Assembly (NCBI RefSeq): GCF_918698005.1
Contig: NZ_CAKKLJ010000001.1
Location: 496,001 to 560,000, forward strand
Direction: 5' to 3'
Source: Microbacterium sp. Bi121
GTDB taxonomy: Bacteria; Actinomycetota; Actinomycetes; Actinomycetales; Microbacteriaceae
DNA length: 64,000 bases
In this document: piece after piece, positions 1 through 8,322 of the stretch
How the letters are laid out: each line of letters starts with the position of its first letter
Numbering within the stretch: the stretch's first letter is position 1
Translations under genes and position numbers: made by a program
Notes under the pieces: generated by a model
What the model was told of the DNA's origin: nothing
The model's database searches: none
What the model saw: the letters and a program-made list of their open reading frames with translations, nothing else

Positions 1-1
1 C

Positions 2-973
2 GAACGCGACGGCAACCACCCGAGCATCATCATCTGGGGCCTGTACAACGAGGAGTGGGGTCTGGACTGGGACATCCCGGGCAGCGCCGCTCGCGCCGAG
101 GCCGCAGTGCGAGCGTACGACATGCTGCGCGCACTCGATGGCACGCGGCCCATCGTGGAGAACTCCGGGTGGTCGCACGTGAAGAGCGACCTCGTCGACT
201 GGCACTACTACGAGCCGGATCTGGCGACGTGGAAGCAGGCCGTCGCCGACCTTGCTTCCGGCGAGCGCGAGACGTTCCCGGTGCGACTCGGCCCTGATTT
301 CACGGTCGACAAGTCGTTCTATGGTTCGGCGTCGTTCCCGCGAACGGGTGTGCCGATCCTCAATAGCGAGTACGGCGAGGGGTTCACCAGCCTAGAGCGC
401 GCCTGGCACCTGCGGTGGGAGACGCAGGAGCTGCGTCGTCACGACCGCTATGCCGGGTACGTGTACACGGAGTTCTCGGATGTCGAGCACGAGTGCGCGG
501 GTCTGCTGACCGAGGACCGTCGGACGAAGGACTGGGGTGGGCTCGACCCCGCCGACGTGAACGCCGACACGGTGCTCGTGCTGGACATGGTGCCGGCACG
601 AGCCGGCGCGGATCTGGCGATGCCGGTCGCCGGATTCGATCTCGATGTCCAGGTCTCGCATCACGGGCGCTCTGCGCTGTCGGTCACCGTGCATGGCGCG
701 TGGGTAACTGCTGGGTCACCGACGGACGTAGCTGCGGAGGTCGGAGTCGTGTCGGCCGGGTCTGTCGAGGTTCAGCCGTTCCAGTTGTCGGATGGCGTGT
801 CGCTCGCCGTTCCTGCTCGTGCCGACGCCGGCCGATTCCTGCTCTGGGCGACGGATGCCGATGGTGCGATCGTCGCGCGCGCATTCTTGGATGCTGCCGA
901 GGTCGAAGCGCCGAACCGGCGCGGTGCCCGGGAGGGTGAGTTCGTCGGGGTGGAGGTTCCGGGGGAGCAATAG
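2..973 (+). CDS. Glycoside hydrolase family 2 protein, C-terminal part (5' end outside window)
   Basis: The frame is open from base 2, so only the last 323 residues are seen. The TIM-barrel core is recognisable: NHPSIIIWGLYNEEWG near the start carries the Asn-Glu pair typical of GH2 (Glu17 of this fragment as acid/base), and NSEYGEG at about residues 121-127 fits the catalytic nucleophile (Glu123). The downstream stretch looks like the beta-sandwich domains found at the end of many GH2 enzymes. GH2 enzymes hydrolyse beta-galactosides, beta-mannosides or glucuronides; the substrate cannot be told from this part. No signal peptide can be judged because the N-terminus is missing. Confidence 0.85.
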   Translation, partial: ERDGNHPSIIIWGLYNEEWGLDWDIPGSAARAEAAVRAYDMLRALDGTRPIVENSGWSHVKSDLVDWHYYEPDLATWKQAVADLASGERETFPVRLGPDFTVDKSFYGSASFPRTGVPILNSEYGEGFTSLERAWHLRWETQELRRHDRYAGYVYTEFSDVEHECAGLLTEDRRTKDWGGLDPADVNADTVLVLDMVPARAGADLAMPVAGFDLDVQVSHHGRSALSVTVHGAWVTAGSPTDVAAEVGVVSAGSVEVQPFQLSDGVSLAVPARADAGRFLLWATDADGAIVARAFLDAAEVEAPNRRGAREGEFVGVEVPGEQ

Positions 974-1128
974 AAGGGGCGCGCGTCGGGGCGACGGCCG
1001 CTGGACGAGCGCTGCGCACCTGTCAATGTCAAGGCCACGGCGACGAATGCGCACGCGACGTATGGTCGAGGAGGGCGGACCGACCGAGAAGCTCTCCCGG
1101 TGCCGTGCTTGCCCTGGAGGGAGTCGTC

Positions 1129-1881
1129 ATGGCTCAGTACGACGTTTCAGACCGCTCGGCGATCGTCACAGGAGCAGGTAGTGGCATCGGCAAGTCCACC
1201 GCGCTGCTGCTGGCGCAGAACGGTGCGTCCGTGGTCGTGAATGACCTGAACGCCGAGGCGGCCCAGTCGGTGGTCGACGAGATCCGCGCCGCGGGTGGCG
1301 TCGCCGAAGCGTCCGCAGGCGACGCGACCGACCCCGAGTGGATCGCAGCATCCGTAGAGCAGGCGAACAGTCTCGCCCCTCTACGCATCGGCGTGAACAA
1401 TGCCGGCATCGGCGGCGCGGCTGCGCCGACCGCCGAGTATGCGGACGGTGACTGGGACAAGGTCATCGCGATCAACCTGAACGCGGTGTTCCGCAACATG
1501 AAGGCGCAGATCCCCTCGATCCTCGAAAACGGCGGCGGCTCTGTGGTGAACGTCGCATCGATCCTGGGCAGCGTCGGCTTCGCCACCTCCCCCGCGTACG
1601 TCGCGGCGAAGCACGGCGTCGTCGGAATGACCAAGACGGCCGCGCTGGAGTACTCGGCGCAGGGCGTGCGCGTGAATTCGGTCGGTCCCGGCTTCATCGA
1701 CACCCCTCTACTGGCGCAGATGGATGCTGAGGCGAGAGAGTTCCTCGTGTCGAAGCATCCGATCGGCCGGCTCGGGCAGGCCGACGAGGTCGCGAACCTC
1801 ATCGTCTTCCTGGCGAGCGACGCCGCAAGCTTCATCACCGGCAGCTACCACCTCGTGGATGGTGGGTATACGGCTCCTTGA
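1129..1881 (+). CDS. SDR family NAD(P)-dependent oxidoreductase
   Basis: A 250-residue classical short-chain dehydrogenase. The Rossmann motif TGAGSGIG is at residues 14-21, NNAG at 90-93, and the catalytic set is Ser144, Tyr157 and Lys161 (YVAAK). The C-terminal VDGGYTAP is typical of the family. I chose the ATG at 1129 because a GGAGGG Shine-Dalgarno lies about seven bases upstream; the frame could also start at a GTG at 1105, which would put the RBS inside the gene. It follows the GH2 gene by 155 bp, so a role in sugar or polyol oxidation is possible but is inference only. Confidence 0.88.
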   Translation: MAQYDVSDRSAIVTGAGSGIGKSTALLLAQNGASVVVNDLNAEAAQSVVDEIRAAGGVAEASAGDATDPEWIAASVEQANSLAPLRIGVNNAGIGGAAAPTAEYADGDWDKVIAINLNAVFRNMKAQIPSILENGGGSVVNVASILGSVGFATSPAYVAAKHGVVGMTKTAALEYSAQGVRVNSVGPGFIDTPLLAQMDAEAREFLVSKHPIGRLGQADEVANLIVFLASDAASFITGSYHLVDGGYTAP

Positions 1882-2248
1882 TGGGTGGCGGGCGCACTGA
1901 CAATCGCGGATCTGTCTGATCGAGGGCGAATCCTCTCCCCGGCGAGCACGACCACGTCGCCGGCGCTGAGCACGAAAGCATCCAGCGTGGGTGCGATCAC
2001 CTCAATCGGTCGGGCGGAAGGGACACACCCGCGACCTTGTGTCGACCTTTCGCCAGGTGACTTTGGACGAATGTCCGAGCCCATCTCTATGGTCTGATTC
2101 AGCCGGTCCGCACGGACCCCGGAGCCCATCCGAGCTCCCGAATCGCGCCTGCACTTCGGGCGATATTCGTCGTGCGTGCGGTCGGCGCCCTGCGGCATCC
2201 GTCGTGGGGCAGGCCGGTGCTCCACGCACACTCCACAAGGAGAATCAC
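1882..2248. other. 367-bp intergenic stretch, possible decayed minus-strand coding
   Basis: No convincing intact gene. On the minus strand, about 2020 down to 1890, the frame reads like a protein tail (IEVIAPTLDAFVLSAGD with GC-rich third positions). It has no credible start and runs into the 3' end of the SDR gene. It may be a remnant of a lost neighbour. The plus-strand end carries the RBS of the next gene. Confidence 0.25.
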
Positions 2249-3256
2249 ATGTCCGTTCCCAACCCTCCCGCAGCTCCCGCGCCGCAGCAGCTGCCTCCTC
2301 CGATGCCTCCGGCTGGCGCGCCGGTCTCGGGGCCGAAGAAGAACAACGTCCTCGCGATGGTCGCGATGATCGTCGCGATCGTGGGCTTCATCTTCGCCTG
2401 CATCCCCGGCGCGCTGATCGTCGGCTGGATCCTGCTGCCGATCGCCTTCGTTCTCAGCATCGTCTCGTTGTTCCTCAAGGGCGATCGCAAGTGGATGGGC
2501 ATCGTCGGCCTGATCGTCTCGGTGGTGGGGACAATCGTCGGTTTCATCGTGTTCTTCGCCGTTGTGGCGACGTCTTTCAATGACGCGTTCGGTAGCGGTG
2601 ACACGGCCGTCGAGCAGCCAGCTCAGTTGACGGACGAGGCGGATGCTGTCGCTGACGACGAGACGCAGGCCGATCCTGCCGAAGATGAGCGCCAAGATCT
2701 GGCCCTCGTGGAGACGGCCTTCGGCCGCTCGGACTTCGATAGTTCGACGTGGTGGTACGTAGCGGTCATTGACAATCCAAACGAGGACTACATCTTCTCG
2801 TTCAGCGGGATCGATGTCGAGGCACTGGATGCGTCGGGCACCATCCTCGACTCGTCAAGCGATTACCGGACGATTCTCTCCGGACGGACTGCAGTGACCG
2901 GAACGTTCTTCGATGTAGGCCAGGGCGAGATCGCCTCGCTCGAGGTTCGTGGCCCGGAGGCATCAGCGGCGACACGTGCCCCGCAGTCGTCGACTGGGGC
3001 GTTCGACGTTACCGATGTCGCGGCGACGAGTGACGAGTGGTCCACGAACGTGAATGGCAAGGTCACCAGTTCCTTCGCCGACGACCAAGAGTCGGTGATG
3101 GTCGTCGTCGTCGCACGTGACGCCTCTGGGAAGATCATCGGCGCCGAGTCCGGATACATCGATCGCCTACCGACGGGCGGGACGGCACAGTTCGAAGTGA
3201 CGTTCTTCGATCCGCTTCCCGGCGGAACGCAGTACGAAGCGTACGCCGTTCTGTAA
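2249..3256 (+). CDS. Proline-rich N-terminus membrane protein with extracytoplasmic domain (hypothetical)
   Basis: A 335-residue protein. It opens with a Pro/Ala-rich cytoplasmic tail (residues 1-28), then two or three hydrophobic segments between about 33 and 105 resembling the DUF4190-type small membrane module, an acidic linker (about 115-145), and a C-terminal domain of about 190 residues rich in beta-strand patterns. That domain resembles the FxLYD/DUF4352-like domains of Gram-positive surface proteins. The ATG at 2249 is preceded by AAGGAG with good spacing; the frame is open further upstream without a better start. The function is unknown. Confidence 0.8.
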   Translation: MSVPNPPAAPAPQQLPPPMPPAGAPVSGPKKNNVLAMVAMIVAIVGFIFACIPGALIVGWILLPIAFVLSIVSLFLKGDRKWMGIVGLIVSVVGTIVGFIVFFAVVATSFNDAFGSGDTAVEQPAQLTDEADAVADDETQADPAEDERQDLALVETAFGRSDFDSSTWWYVAVIDNPNEDYIFSFSGIDVEALDASGTILDSSSDYRTILSGRTAVTGTFFDVGQGEIASLEVRGPEASAATRAPQSSTGAFDVTDVAATSDEWSTNVNGKVTSSFADDQESVMVVVVARDASGKIIGAESGYIDRLPTGGTAQFEVTFFDPLPGGTQYEAYAVL

Positions 3257-3314
3257 CAGTCAGCGGAAGGCTGAGGGGAGCCGTCCGCTGCCGGCGAGGC
3301 CGCTGGGGACTCGC

Positions 3315-3350
3315 CGAGTGGGTGAGGTGCGTCGGTGCCTCACCCACTCG
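3315..3350 (+). terminator. Rho-independent-type hairpin
   Basis: Perfect 13-bp stem (CGAGTGGGTGAGG at 3315-3327 and CCTCACCCACTCG at 3338-3350) with a 10-base loop, about 60 bp after the stop of the membrane protein gene. It is followed by a short pyrimidine-rich stretch but no long T-tract, as is common in high-GC actinobacteria. Confidence 0.75.
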
Positions 3351-3440
3351 CTTCTACCCGCGGTTACACCATTTTCGCGGCCGTTGGCGATCGAGTAGTC
3401 GAACGCGTTCTATACGACGCGCCTCGGCTATTCTCAGCTC

Positions 3441-4337
3441 ATGAGCGAGCAGTCTCCGGCCGGATGGTTTTCCGATCCCTTCGGCCGCCATGAACATCGG
3501 TATTGGGACGGCGTGCAGTGGACTGAGCATGTGGGCTCCCGCGGACAACAGATGATCGATGCGCCGGTGGTTGCCCCTCCGACCGCGATTGCCGCGCAGG
3601 AGACAGTCACAGTCGCGTCGACTACATCGCATGCCCATTCCGCACCCGTCAACAAGAAAGTGCAGAAGCAGGTCCGCAAACTCGGCCTCGCCGAGTCGAC
3701 GCGAGAAGGTCACGGCACTCTATTCACGGAGCGCGTGCTGGTGGTGAACCAGAAGGCAAAGCTCTTCGAGAAGAAGGCCGAGTATACGGTCTTCGATCGG
3801 AACGGGCGAAGACTTGGCGGTGTTCGAGAGTTCGGCATCAGCATGTCGCGAATCGCAGTCGGCCGAGACAACGCGACCAAGCGGCTGCAGATCATCGACG
3901 CGGATGGCCGCCCGATTCTCACGCTTACCCGTCCAGCCACGATGCTCAAGTCGAAGGTGACGGTCATGCGCGAAGACGGCACACTCGTCGGGAGCATCGT
4001 TCAGGAAACTCTTGGTGTGATGGCGTCGGTGCTCGGTGGCCGGTTCAATGTACGCTTCCGCATGGAAGCTGGCGGCACTGCACTCGGCACCATCCACTCG
4101 GAAGACTGGCGGGCACGGGACTTCAGCATTCTTGATCCGCACGGCTCCGAGATCGCACGCATCACCAAGACATGGGCGGGGTTCGGCAAGGAGAGCTTCA
4201 CGAAGGCCGATAACTACGTGCTTGAGATGCACCGCACGTTGGACGATCCTCTCCTCACCTTGGTCGTCTCCGCCGCTTTGGTTGTTGACACCGTTCTGAA
4301 ACAAGACAGTGATGCGAACCAGCGTCACCGGCGGTGA
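3441..4337 (+). CDS. DUF2510 and scramblase-like domain protein
   Basis: A 298-residue protein. Residues 5-32 (PAGWFSDPFGRHEHRYWDG and VQWTEHV) are a clear DUF2510 module, an actinobacterial domain usually placed at one end of membrane or surface-linked proteins. After a linker, residues about 75-290 form a beta-rich domain with the pattern of phospholipid-scramblase/LURP-one-related proteins (repeated ReFGISMSRIAVGRD and DPHGSEIARI type strands). Such proteins bind membranes; transport activity is not proven for bacterial members. No strong RBS is visible before the ATG. It converges with the next gene with only 51 bp between the stops. Confidence 0.75.
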   Translation: MSEQSPAGWFSDPFGRHEHRYWDGVQWTEHVGSRGQQMIDAPVVAPPTAIAAQETVTVASTTSHAHSAPVNKKVQKQVRKLGLAESTREGHGTLFTERVLVVNQKAKLFEKKAEYTVFDRNGRRLGGVREFGISMSRIAVGRDNATKRLQIIDADGRPILTLTRPATMLKSKVTVMREDGTLVGSIVQETLGVMASVLGGRFNVRFRMEAGGTALGTIHSEDWRARDFSILDPHGSEIARITKTWAGFGKESFTKADNYVLEMHRTLDDPLLTLVVSAALVVDTVLKQDSDANQRHRR

Positions 4338-4388
4338 GAGTCATCGGCAGACTTGTGGTGCCGGCCCCTCCAGCCGCAGAACCGCAAC

Positions 4389-5750
4389 TCAGTCCTGATC
4401 CGACTCGTCGCTTCGCAGCGAAGGATCGACCTGTCTCCGCCCGAAGAGCGTCCCGAACGCGCCAGCTACGCCACCCGCCGCGTCCTTGAGCGCTGCGCTC
4501 GCTTCTTCGGCCGCAGTCGCAGCGCGGGGCCTATCCGGGATTCCGTCACCGTCGATGTCTACGGCGCGGAACGCCTCGGTGGCCCGCTCGAAGGTTGAGG
4601 TGCCAAGCCGCGCAGCCGCTGTCGCGCCCTCCGAGGCGGATACGAACACTTTCTCGCCGACCTCAGCGGCCGCTTGACGCCACCTCTTCGCATCCTTCGA
4701 GTCATGTCCCGATTCGATGCCGAGGCGGCCACGGAATTCGAGTACCCCGGATGCGACCCGGTTACTCGATTTCACCGCGGCGGGCGAGTCGAATGGATTG
4801 AGCAGAACTTTGGCATTCGCTCGCTGAATCGTGGCATCCATCTGGTCCAATAGACGCGCGCTGCTGCGACCGATGAGTCCGAGCCTGTTCTGTCGAGCGG
4901 TGCGCAGTCCGAGCCTGTGGTCCTCCAGTTCTTGGGGTGCAGCGTCCATCACCCGATCAAGTTCGAGGACCGAGATACCATCCTGCAGCTGGAACGTACG
5001 AGCGATGACCGCCAGCCATTCGCGAACGCGTGGTTCCGCTTCCTTCGTCGCTTTGGCGATCTCACCGAGGTCGGCCTTCTTCTCCAGCTTCTCGGCGATC
5101 GCGTCGAGCTGACGCAGAGCATAGGCCTGTGTGCGGGCAAGCGTCATGCCCGTCGCCTGCACCTTCGACCAGGTGACGTCGGAAACGCGTCCGACTTGGT
5201 CACGAATCGTGAGTGCTTCTTCGATGACGAGGTCGACGCCGATCATGTCCGCAAGAACGGAGTCCTTCTGCGCACGCATAACGTCGTCAAGCTTCTCGCT
5301 CACCTCCTGCAAGTACTCGACGATGACATCCATCTGCTCCTGCATCGCCCGTTGCTGCATCATCGTCGACAGAGCCGTGAGCGCGAACGGGCCGTTGAGG
5401 AGCGCGGTTGGCGCCTGCGCAATCTGCAGCCACTGTTTGATATCGCCGGGTTGGCCGATCATCGCGTGGCTGACTCCGGGCGTCTTGGTCGCCATGAGCC
5501 CATACGTCTTGACTGCTTCGGCCGATTCGGCCGTGAGCTTCACCCAGCGGCCGGAGTTTGCCGCGATGTCTCCGACGACGCCGACAGCAGCTCCCGTTGT
5601 AGACGAAAAGGACCGGAGGCGTTGGAGGTCGAGCTCTCGAGGTGACACGCGATCCAACCCGCTCTCAAGGAAGAACCGCTCAACGTCCGAAGCGTTGCCG
5701 AGGACGGCCAGACCGTCGCCGTCGCTTACCAACTCGACTTCATTGCCCAT
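4389..5750 (-). CDS. Hypothetical alpha-helical protein with coiled coils
   Basis: A 453-residue protein I do not recognise. It starts MGNEVELVSDGDGLAVLG; a GGAGGAG Shine-Dalgarno lies 6-12 bases upstream of the ATG at 5750, which is why I reject the longer open frame up to 6089. The middle (about 130-290) is rich in heptad-like helices (MMQQRAMQEQMDVIVEYLQ). The C-terminal 70 residues are Ala/Arg-rich with one DIDGDGIPD loop resembling a calcium-binding EF-hand-like or dockerin-like turn. No signal peptide or membrane segment. The gene stands alone between two convergent or co-directional neighbours. The role is unknown. Confidence 0.75.
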   Translation of the reverse strand: MGNEVELVSDGDGLAVLGNASDVERFFLESGLDRVSPRELDLQRLRSFSSTTGAAVGVVGDIAANSGRWVKLTAESAEAVKTYGLMATKTPGVSHAMIGQPGDIKQWLQIAQAPTALLNGPFALTALSTMMQQRAMQEQMDVIVEYLQEVSEKLDDVMRAQKDSVLADMIGVDLVIEEALTIRDQVGRVSDVTWSKVQATGMTLARTQAYALRQLDAIAEKLEKKADLGEIAKATKEAEPRVREWLAVIARTFQLQDGISVLELDRVMDAAPQELEDHRLGLRTARQNRLGLIGRSSARLLDQMDATIQRANAKVLLNPFDSPAAVKSSNRVASGVLEFRGRLGIESGHDSKDAKRWRQAAAEVGEKVFVSASEGATAAARLGTSTFERATEAFRAVDIDGDGIPDRPRAATAAEEASAALKDAAGGVAGAFGTLFGRRQVDPSLRSDESDQD

Positions 5751-5872
5751 GATCACTCCTCCGGCACCGATGCACCTCAACCGCACACCGCCTATCCAGA
5801 CATTACTGGGAGGCGAGGGCCCGCGTGCGTCACCCAGGACGCCTTGATCAGAGCACCCTCGGCACGAAAGCC

Positions 5873-6481
5873 TCACGCGCGTCGATACAGCTCCGCTGGC
5901 CGACCTCGTCCAGCGCGCTCGAGAGCTCCGATGCTGATGAGTTGCGGCAGCATCGACCGTCGAAACGTGTCCGGCAACAGCTCGAGGCCCAGCACCGCCT
6001 CGTGCAGCGCACGCAGTCGGCTGATTGTGAACGGTTCCCCCAGCAGGCCGGCAGGATCCGGTTGCTCCCGGTACCGATCGCGAAGCCAATCCACCGCAAA
6101 GGCGACGATCTGGTCATGGTCGAACGCGAGCGGTGGCAGTTCGGCGATTGGCACGACGAGCGTCGACGGCGGCAGGGCTTCCGATCGCGCTACGTCGACA
6201 TGCGCCACGCTGAGCACACGACCACGATCATCCCGGTCCACGGCGTCGAAGACGCGCAATTGCCGCGGCGCGAGACCCTCCACCCCGGCCTTCTCCCGCA
6301 GCGACCGGAGCACCGCGTCCGCGAGTTCCTCGCCCTCGTGAAGGAACGTTCCGGGCAGTCGCATAGGCAGGTGCTCGGAAGGCGGAAGCACGAGCACCGC
6401 GAGAGCTCCGTCCACGACAGTGAGGACGGCTGTGTCCACGGCCACCGAAGGACGCGGGAAGGAATCGAGTGAACGAGCCAC
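5873..6481 (-). CDS. NrtR-family transcriptional regulator (Nudix-like domain plus winged helix)
   Basis: A 202-residue protein starting at GTG 6481. Residues about 10-130 are a Nudix fold, but the Nudix box is degenerate: where the canonical RExxEExG stands, this protein has RSLREKAG, so catalytic glutamates are replaced. The C-terminal 60 residues (FTISRLRALHEAVLG through GRGRPAELYRR) match the winged-helix DNA-binding domain of NrtR. In characterised NrtR proteins the Nudix domain senses ADP-ribose or related NAD metabolites and releases DNA. The divergent neighbour is an ADP-ribosylglycohydrolase, which fits control of ADP-ribose metabolism. That this protein controls that gene is inference from divergence and family. 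Confidence 0.8.
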   Translation of the reverse strand: MARSLDSFPRPSVAVDTAVLTVVDGALAVLVLPPSEHLPMRLPGTFLHEGEELADAVLRSLREKAGVEGLAPRQLRVFDAVDRDDRGRVLSVAHVDVARSEALPPSTLVVPIAELPPLAFDHDQIVAFAVDWLRDRYREQPDPAGLLGEPFTISRLRALHEAVLGLELLPDTFRRSMLPQLISIGALERAGRGRPAELYRRA

Positions 6482-6582
6482 GCTGCGATTTTACGCGCTC
6501 TTGCGCAATGTCGGTGGTCGGGTGCATCATCTTCTCAGCAGACTTATCGCAAAGTTGATTTAATTCAGGAGGAGCCATGGGA
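6482..6582. promoter_or_regulatory. Divergent regulatory region between NrtR-type regulator and ADP-ribosylglycohydrolase operon
   Basis: The short space between divergent genes is unusually AT-rich near 6540-6566 (CTTATCGCAAAGTTGATTTA), containing CAA-AG-TTG with imperfect ATC/GAT flanks, a plausible regulator site. An AGGAGGAG Shine-Dalgarno at 6567-6574 sits 8 bases before the ATG at 6583 but only 2 before the ATG at 6577, so 6583 is the better start. The operator assignment is tentative. Confidence 0.4.
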
Positions 6583-8013
6583 ATGACCAGCATCCAGCTC
6601 GATCGGGCAATCGGCTCCGTGCTCGCCTCGGCCGCCGGAGACGCACTCGGCTCTCAGTACGAGTTCGGCCCGTCGCTCGCCGACGACGTCACACCGCGGT
6701 TCGGCGAGGGCGTCTTCGGCCACGCCACCGGCGAGTGGACGGATGACACGAGCATGGCGATCCCGATCCTCGACGTCCTCGCCCGCGGCGAGATCATCGA
6801 CACCTCGACCCGTGAGGAGATCGCAAGGCGGTGGATCGAATGGTCGCGCACCGCGAAGGACGTCGGCGCGCAGACGCGAGCCGTCCTGTCGAGCGTTCCG
6901 AGGGAGTTCTCGGAGGTGGATGTCAGGGATGCGGCGCGCCACGTGCACGAGCGCACCGGGCGCAGCGCAGGCAACGGTGCGCTGATGCGCACAGGTCCGG
7001 TCGCCCTGGGCTACCTGAATCGACCGGCCGAGGACCTGGCGGAGGCAGCACGAGCACTGTCGGAGTTGACGCACTGGGAGTCCGACAGCGCCTCCGCGTG
7101 CATTCTGTGGTCCGCAGCCATTCGGCACGCGATCCTCACCGGCGAGCTCGACATGCACGCGCATCTCGCATTGCTGGCTCCAGCGGATTCCACACGATGG
7201 GGAGTCCTGATCGACGAGGCGCTCGGTGCGCATCCGCGGGAGTTCATGCAGAGTAACGGCTGGGTGGTACGTGCATTCCAGGGAGCTCTGGCCGCGATAT
7301 CCGGGGCGACTTCTCTTGTGGACGCTGTCGAGCGCGCCGTGCGCGGCGGCGGAGACACCGACACGGTTGCTGCGATCGCCGGTTCGCTTGCGGGTGCGCT
7401 GTGGGGCGGTTCCGCCGTGCCGCTCGGCTGGAAGCGGCGTCTGCACGGCTGGCCGGAATGTGCGGCGGGCGACCTCGTGCGTCAGGCAGCGCTCGCGGCG
7501 CGCGGTGGGAAGCCGGATGCCGAGGGGTGGCCGGGTGCGGACCGGCTCGCGCAGGCGGGCTACTCGACGCAGGGCACCCTCGCACGGCATCCCCATGACG
7601 ACGGCGTGTGGATCGGCTCGCTCGGCGCGCTCGACCGTCTCCCGGACGAGGTCGACGCGGTCGTATCCCTGTGTCGGGTCGGCGCGAAGCAGGTGCCGGA
7701 GGATCGCGTCAGTGTCGAGGTCTGGCTGATCGACCAGCCCGACCGCAACCCGAACCTCGACTTCGTGCTTGCTGAAGCCTCGGATGCCGTCGCATCACTT
7801 CGCGCGGAGGGACGGCGTGTGTTCCTGCACTGCGCCGAGGGGCGCAGCCGTACGGCAGCTGTCGCCGCACTATACGGAGCACGGCATCGCGGCATCCCGG
7901 TATCCACCGCATGGACAGACGTCCGCGGGGTGATGCCGAGATTCGCACCTCAGGAGTTCCTGCGCGACGCCGTCGCGCGGATCGTCGACCATCGTCAGCC
8001 GGAGGAAGCATGA
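6583..8013 (+). CDS. ADP-ribosylglycohydrolase fused to dual-specificity-type phosphatase
   Basis: A 476-residue, two-domain protein. Residues 1-290 are an ADP-ribosyl(dinitrogen reductase)glycohydrolase (DraG-like): GDALG at 19-23, metal-binding WTDDTS at 52-57, and GGDTDT with Asp258 and Asp260 completing the binuclear Mg site. Residues about 320-470 are a cysteine phosphatase of the dual-specificity type with the CX5R loop HCAEGRSRT (Cys417, Arg423). The first domain would remove ADP-ribose from proteins or small molecules; the second would hydrolyse a phosphoester. The gene overlaps the next by ATGA. The start at 6583 is chosen by RBS spacing. Such fusions are known in actinobacteria; the substrate here is not known. 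Confidence 0.88.
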   Translation: MTSIQLDRAIGSVLASAAGDALGSQYEFGPSLADDVTPRFGEGVFGHATGEWTDDTSMAIPILDVLARGEIIDTSTREEIARRWIEWSRTAKDVGAQTRAVLSSVPREFSEVDVRDAARHVHERTGRSAGNGALMRTGPVALGYLNRPAEDLAEAARALSELTHWESDSASACILWSAAIRHAILTGELDMHAHLALLAPADSTRWGVLIDEALGAHPREFMQSNGWVVRAFQGALAAISGATSLVDAVERAVRGGGDTDTVAAIAGSLAGALWGGSAVPLGWKRRLHGWPECAAGDLVRQAALAARGGKPDAEGWPGADRLAQAGYSTQGTLARHPHDDGVWIGSLGALDRLPDEVDAVVSLCRVGAKQVPEDRVSVEVWLIDQPDRNPNLDFVLAEASDAVASLRAEGRRVFLHCAEGRSRTAAVAALYGARHRGIPVSTAWTDVRGVMPRFAPQEFLRDAVARIVDHRQPEEA

Positions 8014-8315
8014 CCACTCACGAATCCGCGAAGAACCAGGACCCTTCGCTCTACTGCGCCTATTTCGGCGGTCCGCGCGACGGTTTCAAGACCGGAGACA
8101 TGCCCGTGACGCTCTCCGGCAAGAAGCTGACGGGCATGGTCTCGAAGGTGCCGCTGAGTCAGCCTCACCAGTTCAGCCTGTTCGCGGTATACGAGTGCAC
8201 CAGCGAGTCGCAGGTCGACGGGTTCTGGGTCTTCGAGTACCGCGGGGCGGAAGGACCGAACGGGGAGGAGCTCGTTGCGCGGGCGCCGAAGCCGAAACGC
8301 GCTGGGATGCCATGA
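8010..8315 (+). CDS. Small hypothetical protein coupled to the ADP-ribosylglycohydrolase
   Basis: A 101-residue protein. Its ATG overlaps the upstream stop (ATGA) and is preceded by GGAGGA, so translation is coupled. The sequence has a YCAYFGGPRDGFKTGD opening, a central VYECTSES segment and a FWVFEYRG strand, suggesting a small all-beta fold; similar small proteins beginning with a YGGPxDG-type motif occur in actinobacteria and phages, but I cannot assign a function. No signal peptide or membrane segment. Its position between an ADP-ribose hydrolase and a macro/SIR2 protein suggests an accessory or inhibitor role, which is inference. Confidence 0.75.
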   Translation: MTTHESAKNQDPSLYCAYFGGPRDGFKTGDMPVTLSGKKLTGMVSKVPLSQPHQFSLFAVYECTSESQVDGFWVFEYRGAEGPNGEELVARAPKPKRAGMP

Positions 8316-8322
8316 TCAGTTC

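Noticed and set aside
4389..6089. Longer version of the coiled-coil protein starting at 6089
   Set aside because: It runs through the NrtR-type gene region, and only the ATG at 5750 has a Shine-Dalgarno site.
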